This document shows positions 46,301-55,346 of a DNA stretch of 64,000 nucleotides, one piece after another (positions within the stretch are counted from its first letter, which is position 1; each line of letters starts with the position of its first letter). Source of the DNA: Cellulomonas hominis (GTDB taxonomy: Bacteria; Actinomycetota; Actinomycetes; Actinomycetales; Cellulomonadaceae). The stretch spans positions 1 through 64,000 of the forward strand of contig NZ_CABEGA010000084.1 in NCBI RefSeq assembly GCF_901521055.1, in the 5' to 3' direction. Made by a program: the position numbers and the translations under genes. Under the pieces are notes generated by a model. That model searched no databases. It saw only the letters and a program-made list of their open reading frames with translations, and was not told the DNA's origin.

Positions 46301-47344
46301 ATGGCGGACGGCCCCGCGAGCCCCGAGGCGCCCGCCGTGCCCGTCGCTCCCGCCCTGCGCGCCGCCCTCGACGGCTACCTCGCGCACCTGACGGTCGAGC
46401 GCGGGCTCTCCGTCAACACCCTCGGCGCGTACCGCCGCGACCTCACGCGCTACGTCGAGCACCTGGAGCGCAGCGGCCGGTCGGCGGTGGCCGACGTCGC
46501 CGAGGCGGACGTGGAGGACTTCCTCACCGCGGTGCGGACCGGCGCCGACGGCCGGGCCGTGCTGTCCGCGTCGTCGGCCGCCCGCGCGGTGGTCGCCGTC
46601 CGCGGCTGGCACCGGTTCTGCGTGCTGGAGGGCCTGAGCGCCGCCGACCCGGCCCGCGCGGTGCGCCCCCCGCAGCAGCCCCAGCGGCTGCCCAAGGCCA
46701 TCTCGACGCACGACGTCGAGCGGCTCCTGGAGGCCGCGTCGCTCGGCGACGGGCCGGTGCCGCTGCGCGACCGGGCGCTGCTGGAGCTCGTGTACTCGAC
46801 GGGCGCGCGGATCTCCGAGGCGGTCGGGCTCGACGTCGACGACCTGGACCTCACCGAGGGGCGCGCCTCCGTCCGGCTGTTCGGCAAGGGCAGCAAGGAG
46901 CGGGTCGTCCCGGTCGGCGCCTACGCCGTCGAGGCCGTGGAGGCCTACCTGGTGCGCGCGCGCCCGGCGCTGGCCGCGTCCGGGCAGATGAGCCGCAGCG
47001 GCGGTGCCGTGTTCCTCAACACCCGCGGCGCCCGGCTGTCCCGGCAGAGCGCGTGGGCGGTCCTGCGCACCGCGGCGGAGCGGGCGGGCCTCGACGGCGC
47101 CGCGCACGTCTCGCCGCACACCCTCCGGCACTCGTTCGCCACCCACCTGCTGGCCGGCGGGGCGGACGTCCGCGTCGTGCAGGAGCTGCTGGGGCACGCG
47201 TCCGTCACCACGACGCAGATCTACACGAAGGTGACGCCCGACACCCTGCGCGAGGTGTACGCGACGAGCCACCCGCGCGCCAGGCGGGGGAGCGCCACCG
47301 GAACCGCGACGCAGCGCGCCGCCACCGGCGCGGGGAGCCGCTGA
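46301..47344 (+). CDS. xerD: Site-specific tyrosine recombinase XerD
   Basis: Resolves chromosome dimers at dif together with XerC. The 347-aa protein has a core-binding N-domain ([23 protein letters not shown]) and all catalytic residues: Arg in TGARISE, Lys in GKGSKER, His and Arg in [12 protein letters not shown], His in [10 protein letters not shown], Tyr in IYTKV. It is a housekeeping XerD, not an island integrase: xerD followed by parA-scpAB is a conserved actinobacterial order. The C-terminal tail of about 25 residues is extra. Confidence 0.95.
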   Translation: MADGPASPEAPAVPVAPALRAALDGYLAHLTVERGLSVNTLGAYRRDLTRYVEHLERSGRSAVADVAEADVEDFLTAVRTGADGRAVLSASSAARAVVAVRGWHRFCVLEGLSAADPARAVRPPQQPQRLPKAISTHDVERLLEAASLGDGPVPLRDRALLELVYSTGARISEAVGLDVDDLDLTEGRASVRLFGKGSKERVVPVGAYAVEAVEAYLVRARPALAASGQMSRSGGAVFLNTRGARLSRQSAWAVLRTAAERAGLDGAAHVSPHTLRHSFATHLLAGGADVRVVQELLGHASVTTTQIYTKVTPDTLREVYATSHPRARRGSATGTATQRAATGAGSR

Positions 47345-47361
47345 CCCGGGTCGCGCTCCGG

Positions 47362-47367
47362 TAAGTT
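47362..47367 (+). promoter_or_regulatory. -10 box of parA, leaderless type
   Basis: TAAGTT ends 6 nt before GTG 47374. Confidence 0.45.
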
Positions 47368-47373
47368 GTGCGG

Positions 47374-48240
47374 GTGGCACGCGAGGAGACGACCGAGACC
47401 GTTCTCGACCCGGTGGGCAGGGCACTGCCCGACTTCCCCGTCCCCGCCCCCCTCGCCGCGCACGGCCCCGCCCGCGTGATCGCGATGTGCAACCAGAAGG
47501 GCGGCGTCGGCAAGACCACGACGACCATCAACCTGGCAGCCGCCCTCGCGGAGTACGGCCGGCGGGTGCTCGTCGTCGACTTCGACCCGCAGGGCGCCGC
47601 GTCCGTCGGCATGGGCGCGAACCCGCACGAGCTCGACCGGACCGTGTACGACCTGCTGGTCGACCGGCACGTGCAGATCGCCGACCTGATCCTGCCGACG
47701 TCGACCCCCGGCGTCGACCTGCTCCCGGCGAACATCGACCTGTCCGCCGCCGAGGTGCAGCTGGTCAGCGAGGTCGCCCGCGAGTCGATCCTGTCCCGCG
47801 TGCTGCGGCCGGTGCTGGACGACTACGACGTGGTGCTCGTCGACTGCCAGCCGTCCCTGGGCCTGCTGACGGTGAACGCCCTGACCGCCGCGCACGGCGT
47901 GCTCATCCCGTTGGAGTGCGAGTTCTTCGCGCTGCGCGGCGTCGCCCTCCTGGTCGAGACCATCGAGAAGGTCCGCGACCGGCTCAACCCGCGCCTCGAG
48001 GTCGACGGCATCCTCGCGACCATGTACGACCCGCGCACGCTGCACGCCCGCGAGGTCGTGGCCCGCGTGTACGAGGCGTTCGGCGACACCCTGCTGCACA
48101 CCGTCATCGGCCGGACCGTGAAGTTCCCCGACGCCTCGGTGGCCGCCGAGCCGATCACGACCTACGCGCCGACGCACGCCGGGGCGCACGCGTACCGGCA
48201 GCTGGCCCGGGAGCTCGTCGCCCGTGGCGACGCCGCCTGA
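47374..48240 (+). CDS. ParA family ATPase
   Basis: A 288-aa deviant Walker-A ATPase with AMCNQKGGVGKTTTTINLAAAL, VLVVDFDPQGAASVG and VLVDCQPSLGLLTVNAL. It belongs to the ParA copy encoded with scpA and scpB in actinobacteria (no parB here), distinct from the oriC-linked parAB pair. The role is thought to support chromosome organisation. The GTG start is set by the TAAGTT box. Its end overlaps scpA by 17 nt. Confidence 0.92.
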   Translation: MAREETTETVLDPVGRALPDFPVPAPLAAHGPARVIAMCNQKGGVGKTTTTINLAAALAEYGRRVLVVDFDPQGAASVGMGANPHELDRTVYDLLVDRHVQIADLILPTSTPGVDLLPANIDLSAAEVQLVSEVARESILSRVLRPVLDDYDVVLVDCQPSLGLLTVNALTAAHGVLIPLECEFFALRGVALLVETIEKVRDRLNPRLEVDGILATMYDPRTLHAREVVARVYEAFGDTLLHTVIGRTVKFPDASVAAEPITTYAPTHAGAHAYRQLARELVARGDAA

Positions 48241-49165
48241 CACGGCCGCGCCGGCGGCCCCCGCCGCACCAGCCGAGCAGCCCGCCGCGCCGGTCGGCTC
48301 CAGCGCCTTCGAGGTGCACCTGGAGAACTTCTCCGGGCCGTTCGACCTGCTGCTGGGGCTGATCTCCAAGCACAAGCTCGACATCACCGAGGTGGCACTG
48401 GCCGCCGTGACGGACGAGTTCATCGCCTACATCCGGGCCGCCGAGCGGTCCGTGCCGGGCGGCGGGCGCACCTGGGACCTCGGGCAGGCGAGCGAGTTCC
48501 TGCTCGTGGCGGCGACGTTGCTCGACCTCAAGGCCGCGCGGCTGCTGCCCGCGGGGGACGTCGAGGACGCCGAGGACCTCGAGCTGCTGGAGGCCCGGGA
48601 CCTGCTGTTCGCGCGGCTGCTGCAGTACCGGGCGTACAAGGTCGTCGCCGCGGACATCGGCGCGCGCCTCACCGAGCAGGGCAAGCGGTACCCACGCACC
48701 GTGCAGCTGGAGCCGCACCTCGCCGCGATGCTGCCGGAGCTCGTGTGGAAGATCGGGCCCGCGGAGCTCGCCGCGCTGGCCGCGAAGGCGCTCGCGCCGC
48801 CGCCCCCGCCGCCGGGTGTCGACATCAGCCACCTGCACGCGCCGGCCGTGAGCGTCCGGGACCAGGCGGCGCTGCTGGCCGACCGCCTGCGGCACGGCGG
48901 GGCCACCACGTTCCGCGCGCTCACCGCGGACGCCGGCTCCACGCTCGTCGTCGTCGCGCGGTTCCTGGCGCTGCTCGAGCTGTTCCGGGAGGGCGCCGTC
49001 GGGTTCGAGCAGGTGACGCCCCTCGGCGAGCTGACCGTCCGGTGGACGGCGACGGGCGAGGGGGACGTGGCGGTGACGACGGACTTCGACGAGGGCGACG
49101 ACGGGCCGGCCGCCGACACCGGCGACGCGGGCACCGGGGGACCGGACGAGGGGACGGACGCATGA
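48224..49165 (+). CDS. scpA: Segregation and condensation protein A
   Basis: Kleisin subunit that bridges SMC heads in the bacterial condensin. The 313-aa protein contains FEVHLENFSGPFDLLLGLISKHKLDI near residue 30, the ASEFLLVAATLLDLKAARLL helix that meets the SMC neck, and a C-terminal winged helix (FLALLELFREGAVGFEQ). The N-terminus is Ala/Pro-rich and the C-terminus acidic. It starts within parA and its stop overlaps scpB (ATGA). Confidence 0.95.
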   Translation: MATPPDTAAPAAPAAPAEQPAAPVGSSAFEVHLENFSGPFDLLLGLISKHKLDITEVALAAVTDEFIAYIRAAERSVPGGGRTWDLGQASEFLLVAATLLDLKAARLLPAGDVEDAEDLELLEARDLLFARLLQYRAYKVVAADIGARLTEQGKRYPRTVQLEPHLAAMLPELVWKIGPAELAALAAKALAPPPPPPGVDISHLHAPAVSVRDQAALLADRLRHGGATTFRALTADAGSTLVVVARFLALLELFREGAVGFEQVTPLGELTVRWTATGEGDVAVTTDFDEGDDGPAADTGDAGTGGPDEGTDA

Positions 49166-49878
49166 CCGAGGACGCGACCGCGGTGGACGAGATGCGGGCG
49201 GAGGCGACCGCGCCGGACGCCGAGCGCGAGCCGGGCGCCGAGCCTGCCCGCGCCGGCGAGGCGCCGCGCCCCGACGAGCCCGTGCCGGACGTCGAGGACC
49301 TGCCCGGCGGCGCGCTCGCCGCGCTGGAGGCCGTGCTCATGGTCGCCGACGAGCCGGTCCCGGCCGTCCGGCTCGCGACCGTGCTGGGGCTGCCGACGCC
49401 GGACGTCGAGGGGCTGCTGGCGACGCTCGCCGCCGAGTACCGCGGGGAGCACGGCGGCCGGGCCCGCGGGTTCGAGCTGCGGCAGGTCGGCGACGGCTGG
49501 CGGATCTACTCCGCGCCGGTGTACCACCAGGTGGTAGGGCGGTTCGTGCTCGACGGGCAGTCCGCCCGGCTGACGCAGGCGGCGCTGGAGACCCTGGCCG
49601 TCATCGCCTACCGTCAGCCGGTCACGCGCGGGCAGGTCTCGGGGGTCCGCGGGGTCAACGTCGACGGCGTCGTGCGGACGCTGACGGCGCGCGGGCTGGT
49701 CGCCGAGGCGGGGACGGATCCGACCACTGGTGCGGTCCTGTACCGGACCACGGGATACTTCTTGGAGCGGATGGGCCTCACGGACCTCGAGGAGCTGCCC
49801 CCGCTCGCCCCGTACCTGCCCGACATCGATGCGTTCGAGGGCCTGGACGGGGCCGACGGTACGACAGGAGACGTGTGA
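49162..49878 (+). CDS. scpB: Segregation and condensation protein B
   Basis: Winged-helix partner of ScpA in the SMC complex. The 238-aa protein has an acidic disordered N-terminus of about 50 residues, then GGALAALEAVLMVADEPVPAVRLA and TLAVIAYRQPVTRGQVSGVRGVNVDGVVRTL, with YRTTGYFLERMGL near the end. All are standard. It overlaps scpA and the start of rluB. Confidence 0.95.
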   Translation: MTEDATAVDEMRAEATAPDAEREPGAEPARAGEAPRPDEPVPDVEDLPGGALAALEAVLMVADEPVPAVRLATVLGLPTPDVEGLLATLAAEYRGEHGGRARGFELRQVGDGWRIYSAPVYHQVVGRFVLDGQSARLTQAALETLAVIAYRQPVTRGQVSGVRGVNVDGVVRTLTARGLVAEAGTDPTTGAVLYRTTGYFLERMGLTDLEELPPLAPYLPDIDAFEGLDGADGTTGDV

Positions 49879-51176
49879 TGAGTGCAGCAGGACAGGGCGG
49901 CCGGGGCCGTGGCGGAGCGGGCGGCGGAGGCGGCGCGCGCGGAGCCGGTGGCGGTGCGGCGGGCCGGTCCGGAGGATCCGGCCGGCCGGGTGCCGGCGGA
50001 CGCCCCGGCGGTGGCGGCGCGGGCCGCCCGTCGGGTGGTCGGCCGGGCGCCGGTGGCGCGGGGGGCGCGGGTCGCTCCGGCGGTGCGGGCGGCGCGGGTC
50101 GCTCGGGCGGTGCGGGCGGCGCAGGTCGCTCCGGCGCGCCGGGGGGCCGGGTCGCCGGTGAGCGGCGCGGCGGCCCCGGCCAGGGCGGCTGGCAGGGCGG
50201 CGGTCCCGGCGGCGGCTCGGGCCAGGGGCGCAGCGGCGGCCAGGCCGGCGGCCAGGGCGGCTGGCAGGGCGGCGGCTCCGGCGGCGGCTCGGGTCAGGGG
50301 CGCAGCGGTGGCCAGGGCGGCGGGCGTCCCGGCGGCGACCGGCGCAGCCCCGCGGGCGGCATCGGCCGTCCCGGCTCCAAGTGGCCCTCCCGCCCGTCGC
50401 GCCCGGCGGCACCCCGCCGCCGGTCGGAGCCGACGGTCGACGTGCACGACCCCGAGGGCGTCCGGCTGCAGAAGGTGCTCGCGCAGGCGGGCCTCGGTTC
50501 GCGCCGCGCGTGCGAGGAGCTGATCTCGGCCGGCCGCGTGTCGGTGGACGACCAGGTCGTGACGGAGCTCGGTGTGCGCGTCGACCCGCTCACGTCGGTC
50601 ATCCACGTGGACGGCCTGCGCCTGCAGCTCGACCAGTCGATGATCACCATCGCGCTGAACAAGCCGCTGGGCGTGGTCTCGACGATGCACGACCCGGAGG
50701 GGCGCCCGTCGCTCGCCCAGTTCGTGCAGGGCCGTGAGGAGCGGCTGTTCCACGTGGGCCGGCTCGACGCCGACTCCGAGGGCTTGATCCTGCTGACGAA
50801 CGACGGCGAGCTGGCGAACCGCCTGTCGCACCCGTCGCACGGCGTCACCAAGACGTACCTCGCGACGGTCGACGGCCGGGTGTCCGGCGGCATCGGCGCG
50901 CGGCTGCGCAAGGGCATCGAGCTCGAGGACGGCGTCGTCGCGGTCGACGACTTCCGGCTGATCGACCAGACGCCGCAGGCGAGCCTGGTGGAGATCGTGC
51001 TGCACGAGGGCCGCAACCGCGTGGTCCGCCGCCTGCTCGAGGAGGTCGGGTACCCCGTGACCCGGCTGCTGCGCGTCCAGATCGGCCCCATCAAGCTCGG
51101 CGACCTGCCCCCGGGCCGCACCCGCGTGCTCGGGAAGGCGGAGGTGGGCTCGCTGATGACCTCGGTGGGCATGTGA
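49878..51176 (+). CDS. 23S rRNA pseudouridine synthase (RluB/RsuA family) with Gly-rich N-terminus
   Basis: A 432-aa protein. Residues 1 to about 165 are almost all Gly, Ala, Ser, Arg and Gln in short repeats (GGAGRSGGA, GGWQGGG). The rest is an S4 RNA-binding domain (VRLQKVLAQAGLGSRRACEELI) and the RsuA-type catalytic domain with Asp in HVGRLDADSEGL, KTYLATVDG and HEGRNRVVRRLLEEVG. It should convert a uridine in 23S rRNA to pseudouridine. I choose ATG 49878 (GGAG 7 nt upstream) over GTG 49875. The Arg/Gly-rich tail probably adds non-specific RNA binding. Confidence 0.92.
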   Translation: MSAAGQGGRGRGGAGGGGGARGAGGGAAGRSGGSGRPGAGGRPGGGGAGRPSGGRPGAGGAGGAGRSGGAGGAGRSGGAGGAGRSGAPGGRVAGERRGGPGQGGWQGGGPGGGSGQGRSGGQAGGQGGWQGGGSGGGSGQGRSGGQGGGRPGGDRRSPAGGIGRPGSKWPSRPSRPAAPRRRSEPTVDVHDPEGVRLQKVLAQAGLGSRRACEELISAGRVSVDDQVVTELGVRVDPLTSVIHVDGLRLQLDQSMITIALNKPLGVVSTMHDPEGRPSLAQFVQGREERLFHVGRLDADSEGLILLTNDGELANRLSHPSHGVTKTYLATVDGRVSGGIGARLRKGIELEDGVVAVDDFRLIDQTPQASLVEIVLHEGRNRVVRRLLEEVGYPVTRLLRVQIGPIKLGDLPPGRTRVLGKAEVGSLMTSVGM

Positions 51177-52297
51177 CGGCGGCGAACGGCGGGGTCGCGA
51201 CCCGCGGCCCCGTCCGCGTCGTGGGCACCGGCCTGCTGGGCGCGTCCGTCGGGCTCGCGCTGACCACCCGCGGCGTCGACGTGACGCTGCACGACCCGTC
51301 CCGCACGGCGCTGGCCCTCGCGCGCGACGTCGGCGCGGGCCGGCCGGCCGGCGACGGCGACCCGGAGCCCGCGCTCGTCGTGGTCGCGGCGCCGCCGGAC
51401 GTCACGGCCGACGTGGTGCGGGCCGAGCTCGCCGCGCACCCGGACGCCGTCGTCACGGACGTGGCGAGCGTCAAGGGCTACGTGCTGGCCGAGCTGCGGG
51501 CCGCCGGCGCGGACCTCACGCGCTACGTGGGGTCGCACCCGATGGCGGGGCGGGAGCGCTCCGGCCCGGCCGCGGCGGTGCCGGACCTGTTCGTGGGGCG
51601 GCCGTGGGTCGTCGTCGGCTCGGGCGAGTCCCGGCCCGAGGCGCTGCTGGCGGTGCGGGCGCTCGCCACCGACCTGGGCGGGGTGCCCGTCACGATGGAC
51701 GCCGACGCGCACGACGCCGCGGTCGCCGTGGTGTCGCACGTGCCGCAGGTCGCGGCGAGCCTGGTCGCGGCGCGGCTGCGGGGCGCGGAGCCGGACGCCC
51801 TCGGGCTGGCCGGCCAGGGGCTGCGGGACGTCACGCGCATCGCGTCGTCGGACCCGGCCCTGTGGACGTCGATCCTCGCGGCGAACGCCGAGGCCGTGCG
51901 GGACGTGCTCACCGGCCTGCGGGCGGACCTGGACGAGGTGCTGGCCGCCCTGGGCAGCGCCGCGCAGGCCTCCGGGCCGGAAGACGTCGAGCTCGGGGCC
52001 CTCGCGCGGATCGCGCGGCTGCTCGCGGACGGCAACGCCGGGGTCGGCCTGGTGCCCGGCAAGCACGGCGGCGCACCGCGCCGGTACGCGGTGGTCACGG
52101 CGCTGGTCCCGGACCAGCCCGGAGAGCTCGCCCGCCTGCTGACGGACGTCGGCGCGGCGGGTGTGAACCTGGAGGAGCTGCAGCTCGAGCACGCGGCGGG
52201 ACGGCCCGTCGGCATGGCGTCGGTGTCCGTGGACCCCGCGCGCTCGGCGCACCTGGAGGCGGAGCTGACGGCCCGCGGATGGAGGTTGGTCCGGTGA
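51173..52297 (+). CDS. tyrA: Prephenate dehydrogenase
   Basis: Oxidises and decarboxylates prephenate to 4-hydroxyphenylpyruvate for tyrosine synthesis. The 374-aa protein has the dinucleotide loop VVGTGLLGASVGLAL, the substrate segment DVASVKGYV and GSHPMAGRERSG with catalytic His, and a C-terminal ACT-like domain (VPDQPGELARLLTDVGAAGVNLEELQLEH, in parts) for feedback control. GTG 51173 overlaps rluB and its stop overlaps cmk. Confidence 0.94.
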   Translation: MTAANGGVATRGPVRVVGTGLLGASVGLALTTRGVDVTLHDPSRTALALARDVGAGRPAGDGDPEPALVVVAAPPDVTADVVRAELAAHPDAVVTDVASVKGYVLAELRAAGADLTRYVGSHPMAGRERSGPAAAVPDLFVGRPWVVVGSGESRPEALLAVRALATDLGGVPVTMDADAHDAAVAVVSHVPQVAASLVAARLRGAEPDALGLAGQGLRDVTRIASSDPALWTSILAANAEAVRDVLTGLRADLDEVLAALGSAAQASGPEDVELGALARIARLLADGNAGVGLVPGKHGGAPRRYAVVTALVPDQPGELARLLTDVGAAGVNLEELQLEHAAGRPVGMASVSVDPARSAHLEAELTARGWRLVR

Positions 52298-53037
52298 CGC
52301 GCGACGACGCGGCGACGGAGACGGGCGCCCGGCGCCCGGTGGTGGTGGCGATCGACGGGCCGTCCGGCTCGGGGAAGTCGACGGTGTCCCGGATGGTCGC
52401 CGAGCGGCTCGGGCTCGCGTACCTCGACACGGGCGCGATGTACCGGGCGGCGACCTGGTGGGCGCTGCACCGCGGTGTGCCGCTGACGGACACCGACGCG
52501 GTGGCCGAGCTGGTCCGCGGGATGCCGCTCGTGATGGGTGTCGACCCGCGGCAGCCCGGCGTGCACGTCGACGGGCACGACGTCGGCGAGGCGATCCGCG
52601 AGACGGCGATCTCCGCCGCGGTGAGCGCCGTCGCGACGAACCTGGAGGTCCGGGCGGAGCTCGGGCGCCGGCAGCGGGACGAGATCGCGGCGCAGGCGGC
52701 GTCCTCGTCGTTCTCCGGCGGGCGCGGCGTCGTCGCCGAGGGCCGGGACATCACCACGGTGATCGCTCCCGACGCCGACGTGCGGCTGCTGCTCACCGCC
52801 AGCGAGGAGGCCCGGCTCGCCCGGCGCGCCCGCGAGGTGCACGGCACGGCGGACGCCGCCGCGGTGGAGGCCACCCGCGACCAGGTGGTCCGCCGGGACG
52901 CGGACGACTCGACCGTCTCGCAGTTCCTCGTGGCCGCGGACGGCGTCGTCACCGTCGACTCCTCGGAGCTCGACCTGGAGCAGACCGTGCAGGCCGTGCT
53001 CGACGTCGTGGCCCGCACCGCGGACCTGCACGCGTGA
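52294..53037 (+). CDS. cmk: Cytidylate kinase
   Basis: Phosphorylates CMP and dCMP. The 247-aa protein has the P-loop AIDGPSGSGKSTVSR, LDTGAMYRAATWW and the GRDITTVIAPDADVRLLLTASEEARLARR segment (read in parts). GTG 52294 overlaps the tyrA stop and is 8 nt after GGAGG at 52281-52285; the in-frame ATG at 52279 overlaps that ribosome site and is less likely. Confidence 0.95.
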   Translation: MTRDDAATETGARRPVVVAIDGPSGSGKSTVSRMVAERLGLAYLDTGAMYRAATWWALHRGVPLTDTDAVAELVRGMPLVMGVDPRQPGVHVDGHDVGEAIRETAISAAVSAVATNLEVRAELGRRQRDEIAAQAASSSFSGGRGVVAEGRDITTVIAPDADVRLLLTASEEARLARRAREVHGTADAAAVEATRDQVVRRDADDSTVSQFLVAADGVVTVDSSELDLEQTVQAVLDVVARTADLHA

Positions 53038-53696
53038 CCGGAGGCGAGCCCGTCCGGGACATGCCGGCGTGGGCGCGGGGGATCGGCCGGGTCCTCGCGC
53101 ACGGGGTGTGGGACGCGCGCGTCGTCGGGGCGGAGCACGTGCCGGCCGAGGGGCCGGTGCTGTTCGCGGCCAACCACACGAGCGTGGTGGACGGTCCGAT
53201 CCTCGCCGGTGTCGTGCCGCGGCCCGTGCACATCCTCGTCAAGGAGGAGATGTTCCGCGGCCCGATCGGCGCGGTCCTGCGCGCGTCGGGGCAGATCCCG
53301 GTGGACCGCACCGGCGGCGGGCGAGCGGCGCTGACCGCCGCGCTGGGGGTGCTGCAGCGCGGCGGCGCGGTCGGGGTGTTCCCGGAGGGCAACCGCGGGC
53401 GCGGCGACGCGGCCAGCGCCCGGGCCGGGGTGGCGTGGCTCGCGGTGAACGGGCACGCGCCGGTGATCCCCGTCGCGATGCTCGGCACCCGGCGCACGGG
53501 GGAGTCCGTCGGGCACATCCCGGGGCTGCGCCGGCGGCTGCACGTCGAGCTGGGCGCGCCGGTCCACGTCGAGCGCCGTCCGGGGATGTCCCGCCGGGAC
53601 GTGACCGCGGCGGCGATCGAGGAGATCCGCGACGCCCTCTCGGCCCTGGTGGCCGACGCCTCGGCCCGAGCCCGGTTCGAGCTCCCCACGGACTGA
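53034..53696 (+). CDS. Lysophospholipid acyltransferase family protein (PlsC-like)
   Basis: A 220-aa membrane-associated 1-acylglycerol-3-phosphate acyltransferase-type enzyme. The NHTSVVDGP motif (HX4D catalytic pair), the GQIPVDRTGGGRAAL segment and FPEGNRGRGD are all present. It belongs to the short PlsC form encoded between cmk and der in actinobacteria. GTG 53034 overlaps the cmk stop. Confidence 0.9.
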   Translation: MTGGEPVRDMPAWARGIGRVLAHGVWDARVVGAEHVPAEGPVLFAANHTSVVDGPILAGVVPRPVHILVKEEMFRGPIGAVLRASGQIPVDRTGGGRAALTAALGVLQRGGAVGVFPEGNRGRGDAASARAGVAWLAVNGHAPVIPVAMLGTRRTGESVGHIPGLRRRLHVELGAPVHVERRPGMSRRDVTAAAIEEIRDALSALVADASARARFELPTD

Positions 53697-53731
53697 GCGG
53701 GGCGCGGTTCGTCGCCGGGCGCGCGGTCAGG

Positions 53732-53737
53732 GACAAT
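53732..53737 (+). promoter_or_regulatory. -10 box of der, leaderless type
   Basis: GACAAT ends 7 nt before ATG 53745. An in-frame ATG at 53736 overlaps this box and is therefore an unlikely start. Confidence 0.5.
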
Positions 53738-53744
53738 GGTGCCC

Positions 53745-55346
53745 ATGCGTGACAGCGAGCCGGCCCAGCCGACCACCAGCGGACCCGTCGAGGACGAGAT
53801 CGTCGACCTCGACGAGCAGGTCGCCGGGGACCCCGGCGGCGCCGAGCCGATCGACGCCGAGCCGATCGACGCCGAGCCGTTCGACGGCACCGACGTGACG
53901 ACCGAGGCCGACGACGACGCCGCGCGGGAACGGGCGCTGCGGGCCGGCCTCGCCGACTACGACCTCGAGGACGAGGACGTCGCGCTGCTGTCCGGCGAGG
54001 GCGGCGAGCTCGACGAGGACGGCGCCTACCAGGTGCTGCCCGTGCTCGCGGTCGTCGGGCGGCCGAACGTCGGCAAGTCCACCCTGGTCAACCGCATCCT
54101 CGGGCGCCGGGAGGCCGTCGTCGAGGACAAGCCGGGTGTCACGCGGGACCGCGTGTCGTACCCGGCGGAGTGGTCCGGCCGCCGGTTCACCCTGGTCGAC
54201 ACGGGCGGCTGGGAGGTCGACGTCGCGGGCATCGAGGCGCGCGTCGCCGAGCAGGCCGAGGTCGCGATCTCGCTGGCCGACGCCGTGCTGTTCGTCGTCG
54301 ACGCGACCGTCGGGCCCACCGCCACCGACGAGCGCGTCGTCCGCCTGCTCCGCAAGTCCGGCAAGCCGGTCGTGCTCTGCGCCAACAAGGTCGACGGCCC
54401 GCGGGTCGAGGCCGACGCCGCCGAGCTGTGGAGCCTCGGCCTCGGCGAGCCGCACCCCGTCTCGGCGCTGCACGGCCGCGGCACGGGCGACCTGCTCGAC
54501 GCCGCGATGGCCGCGCTGCCCACGGTGTCCCAGCACGGGACCGCCCGCCCCGGCGGCCCGCGGCGCGTCGCGCTGGTCGGCCGGCCGAACGTCGGCAAGT
54601 CCTCGCTGCTGAACAAGGTGCTCGGCACCGACCGCGTGGTCGTCGACGACGTCGCCGGCACCACGCGCGACCCGGTCGACGAGCTCGTCGAGCTCAAGGG
54701 CGTCCCGTACTGGTTCGTCGACACCGCGGGCATCCGCCGCCGCGTGCACCAGACGTCCGGCGCCGACTTCTACGCCTCGTTGCGCACGCAGGCCGCCATC
54801 GAGAAGGCCGAGGTCGCGGTCGTGCTGCTCGACGCGTCGCAGCCGCTCACCGAGCAGGACACGCGCGTCATCCAGCAGGTCATCGACGCCGGGCGCGCCC
54901 TCGTGATCGCGTACAACAAGTGGGACCTCATGGACGAGGACCGCCGGCCGTACCTGGAGCGCGAGATCGAGAAGGAGCTCGTGCAGATCCAGTGGGCGCC
55001 GCGGGTGAACCTCTCTGCGCGCACCGGCTGGCACACGGACCGCCTGGTCCCCGCGCTGACGAAGTCCCTGGAGTCGTGGGACACCCGCGTGCCCACCGGC
55101 AAGCTCAACGCGTTCCTGGGCGAGCTCGTCGCCGCGCACCCGCACCCGCTGCGCGGCGGCAAGCAGCCCCGCATCCTGTTCGCCACGCAGGCGTCGACCC
55201 GCCCGCCGCGGTTCGTCATCTTCGCCAGCGGGTTCCTCGAGGCCGGCTACCGCCGGTTCATCGAGCGCCGCCTGCGCGAGACCTTCGGGTTCGAGGGCTC
55301 GCCGATCTCCATCTCGGTCCGGGTGCGGGAGAAGCGCAAGCGGTGA
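53745..55346 (+). CDS. der: Ribosome biogenesis GTPase Der
   Basis: Double GTPase needed for 50S subunit maturation. The 533-aa protein has two G domains ([30 protein letters not shown]), each with DTGG/DTAG and NKVD/NKWD motifs, and a KH-like C-terminal domain ending REKRKR. An acidic N-terminal extension of about 95 residues, with [15 protein letters not shown] repeats, precedes the first G domain; such extensions occur in actinobacterial Der. Confidence 0.96.
   Translation: MRDSEPAQPTTSGPVEDEIVDLDEQVAGDPGGAEPIDAEPIDAEPFDGTDVTTEADDDAARERALRAGLADYDLEDEDVALLSGEGGELDEDGAYQVLPVLAVVGRPNVGKSTLVNRILGRREAVVEDKPGVTRDRVSYPAEWSGRRFTLVDTGGWEVDVAGIEARVAEQAEVAISLADAVLFVVDATVGPTATDERVVRLLRKSGKPVVLCANKVDGPRVEADAAELWSLGLGEPHPVSALHGRGTGDLLDAAMAALPTVSQHGTARPGGPRRVALVGRPNVGKSSLLNKVLGTDRVVVDDVAGTTRDPVDELVELKGVPYWFVDTAGIRRRVHQTSGADFYASLRTQAAIEKAEVAVVLLDASQPLTEQDTRVIQQVIDAGRALVIAYNKWDLMDEDRRPYLEREIEKELVQIQWAPRVNLSARTGWHTDRLVPALTKSLESWDTRVPTGKLNAFLGELVAAHPHPLRGGKQPRILFATQASTRPPRFVIFASGFLEAGYRRFIERRLRETFGFEGSPISISVRVREKRKR

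Noticed and set aside
46301-47344. xerD considered as the integrase of the tRNA-Pro island
   Set aside because: It is 11 kb away, in the conserved xerD-parA-scpAB order, and fits housekeeping XerD.
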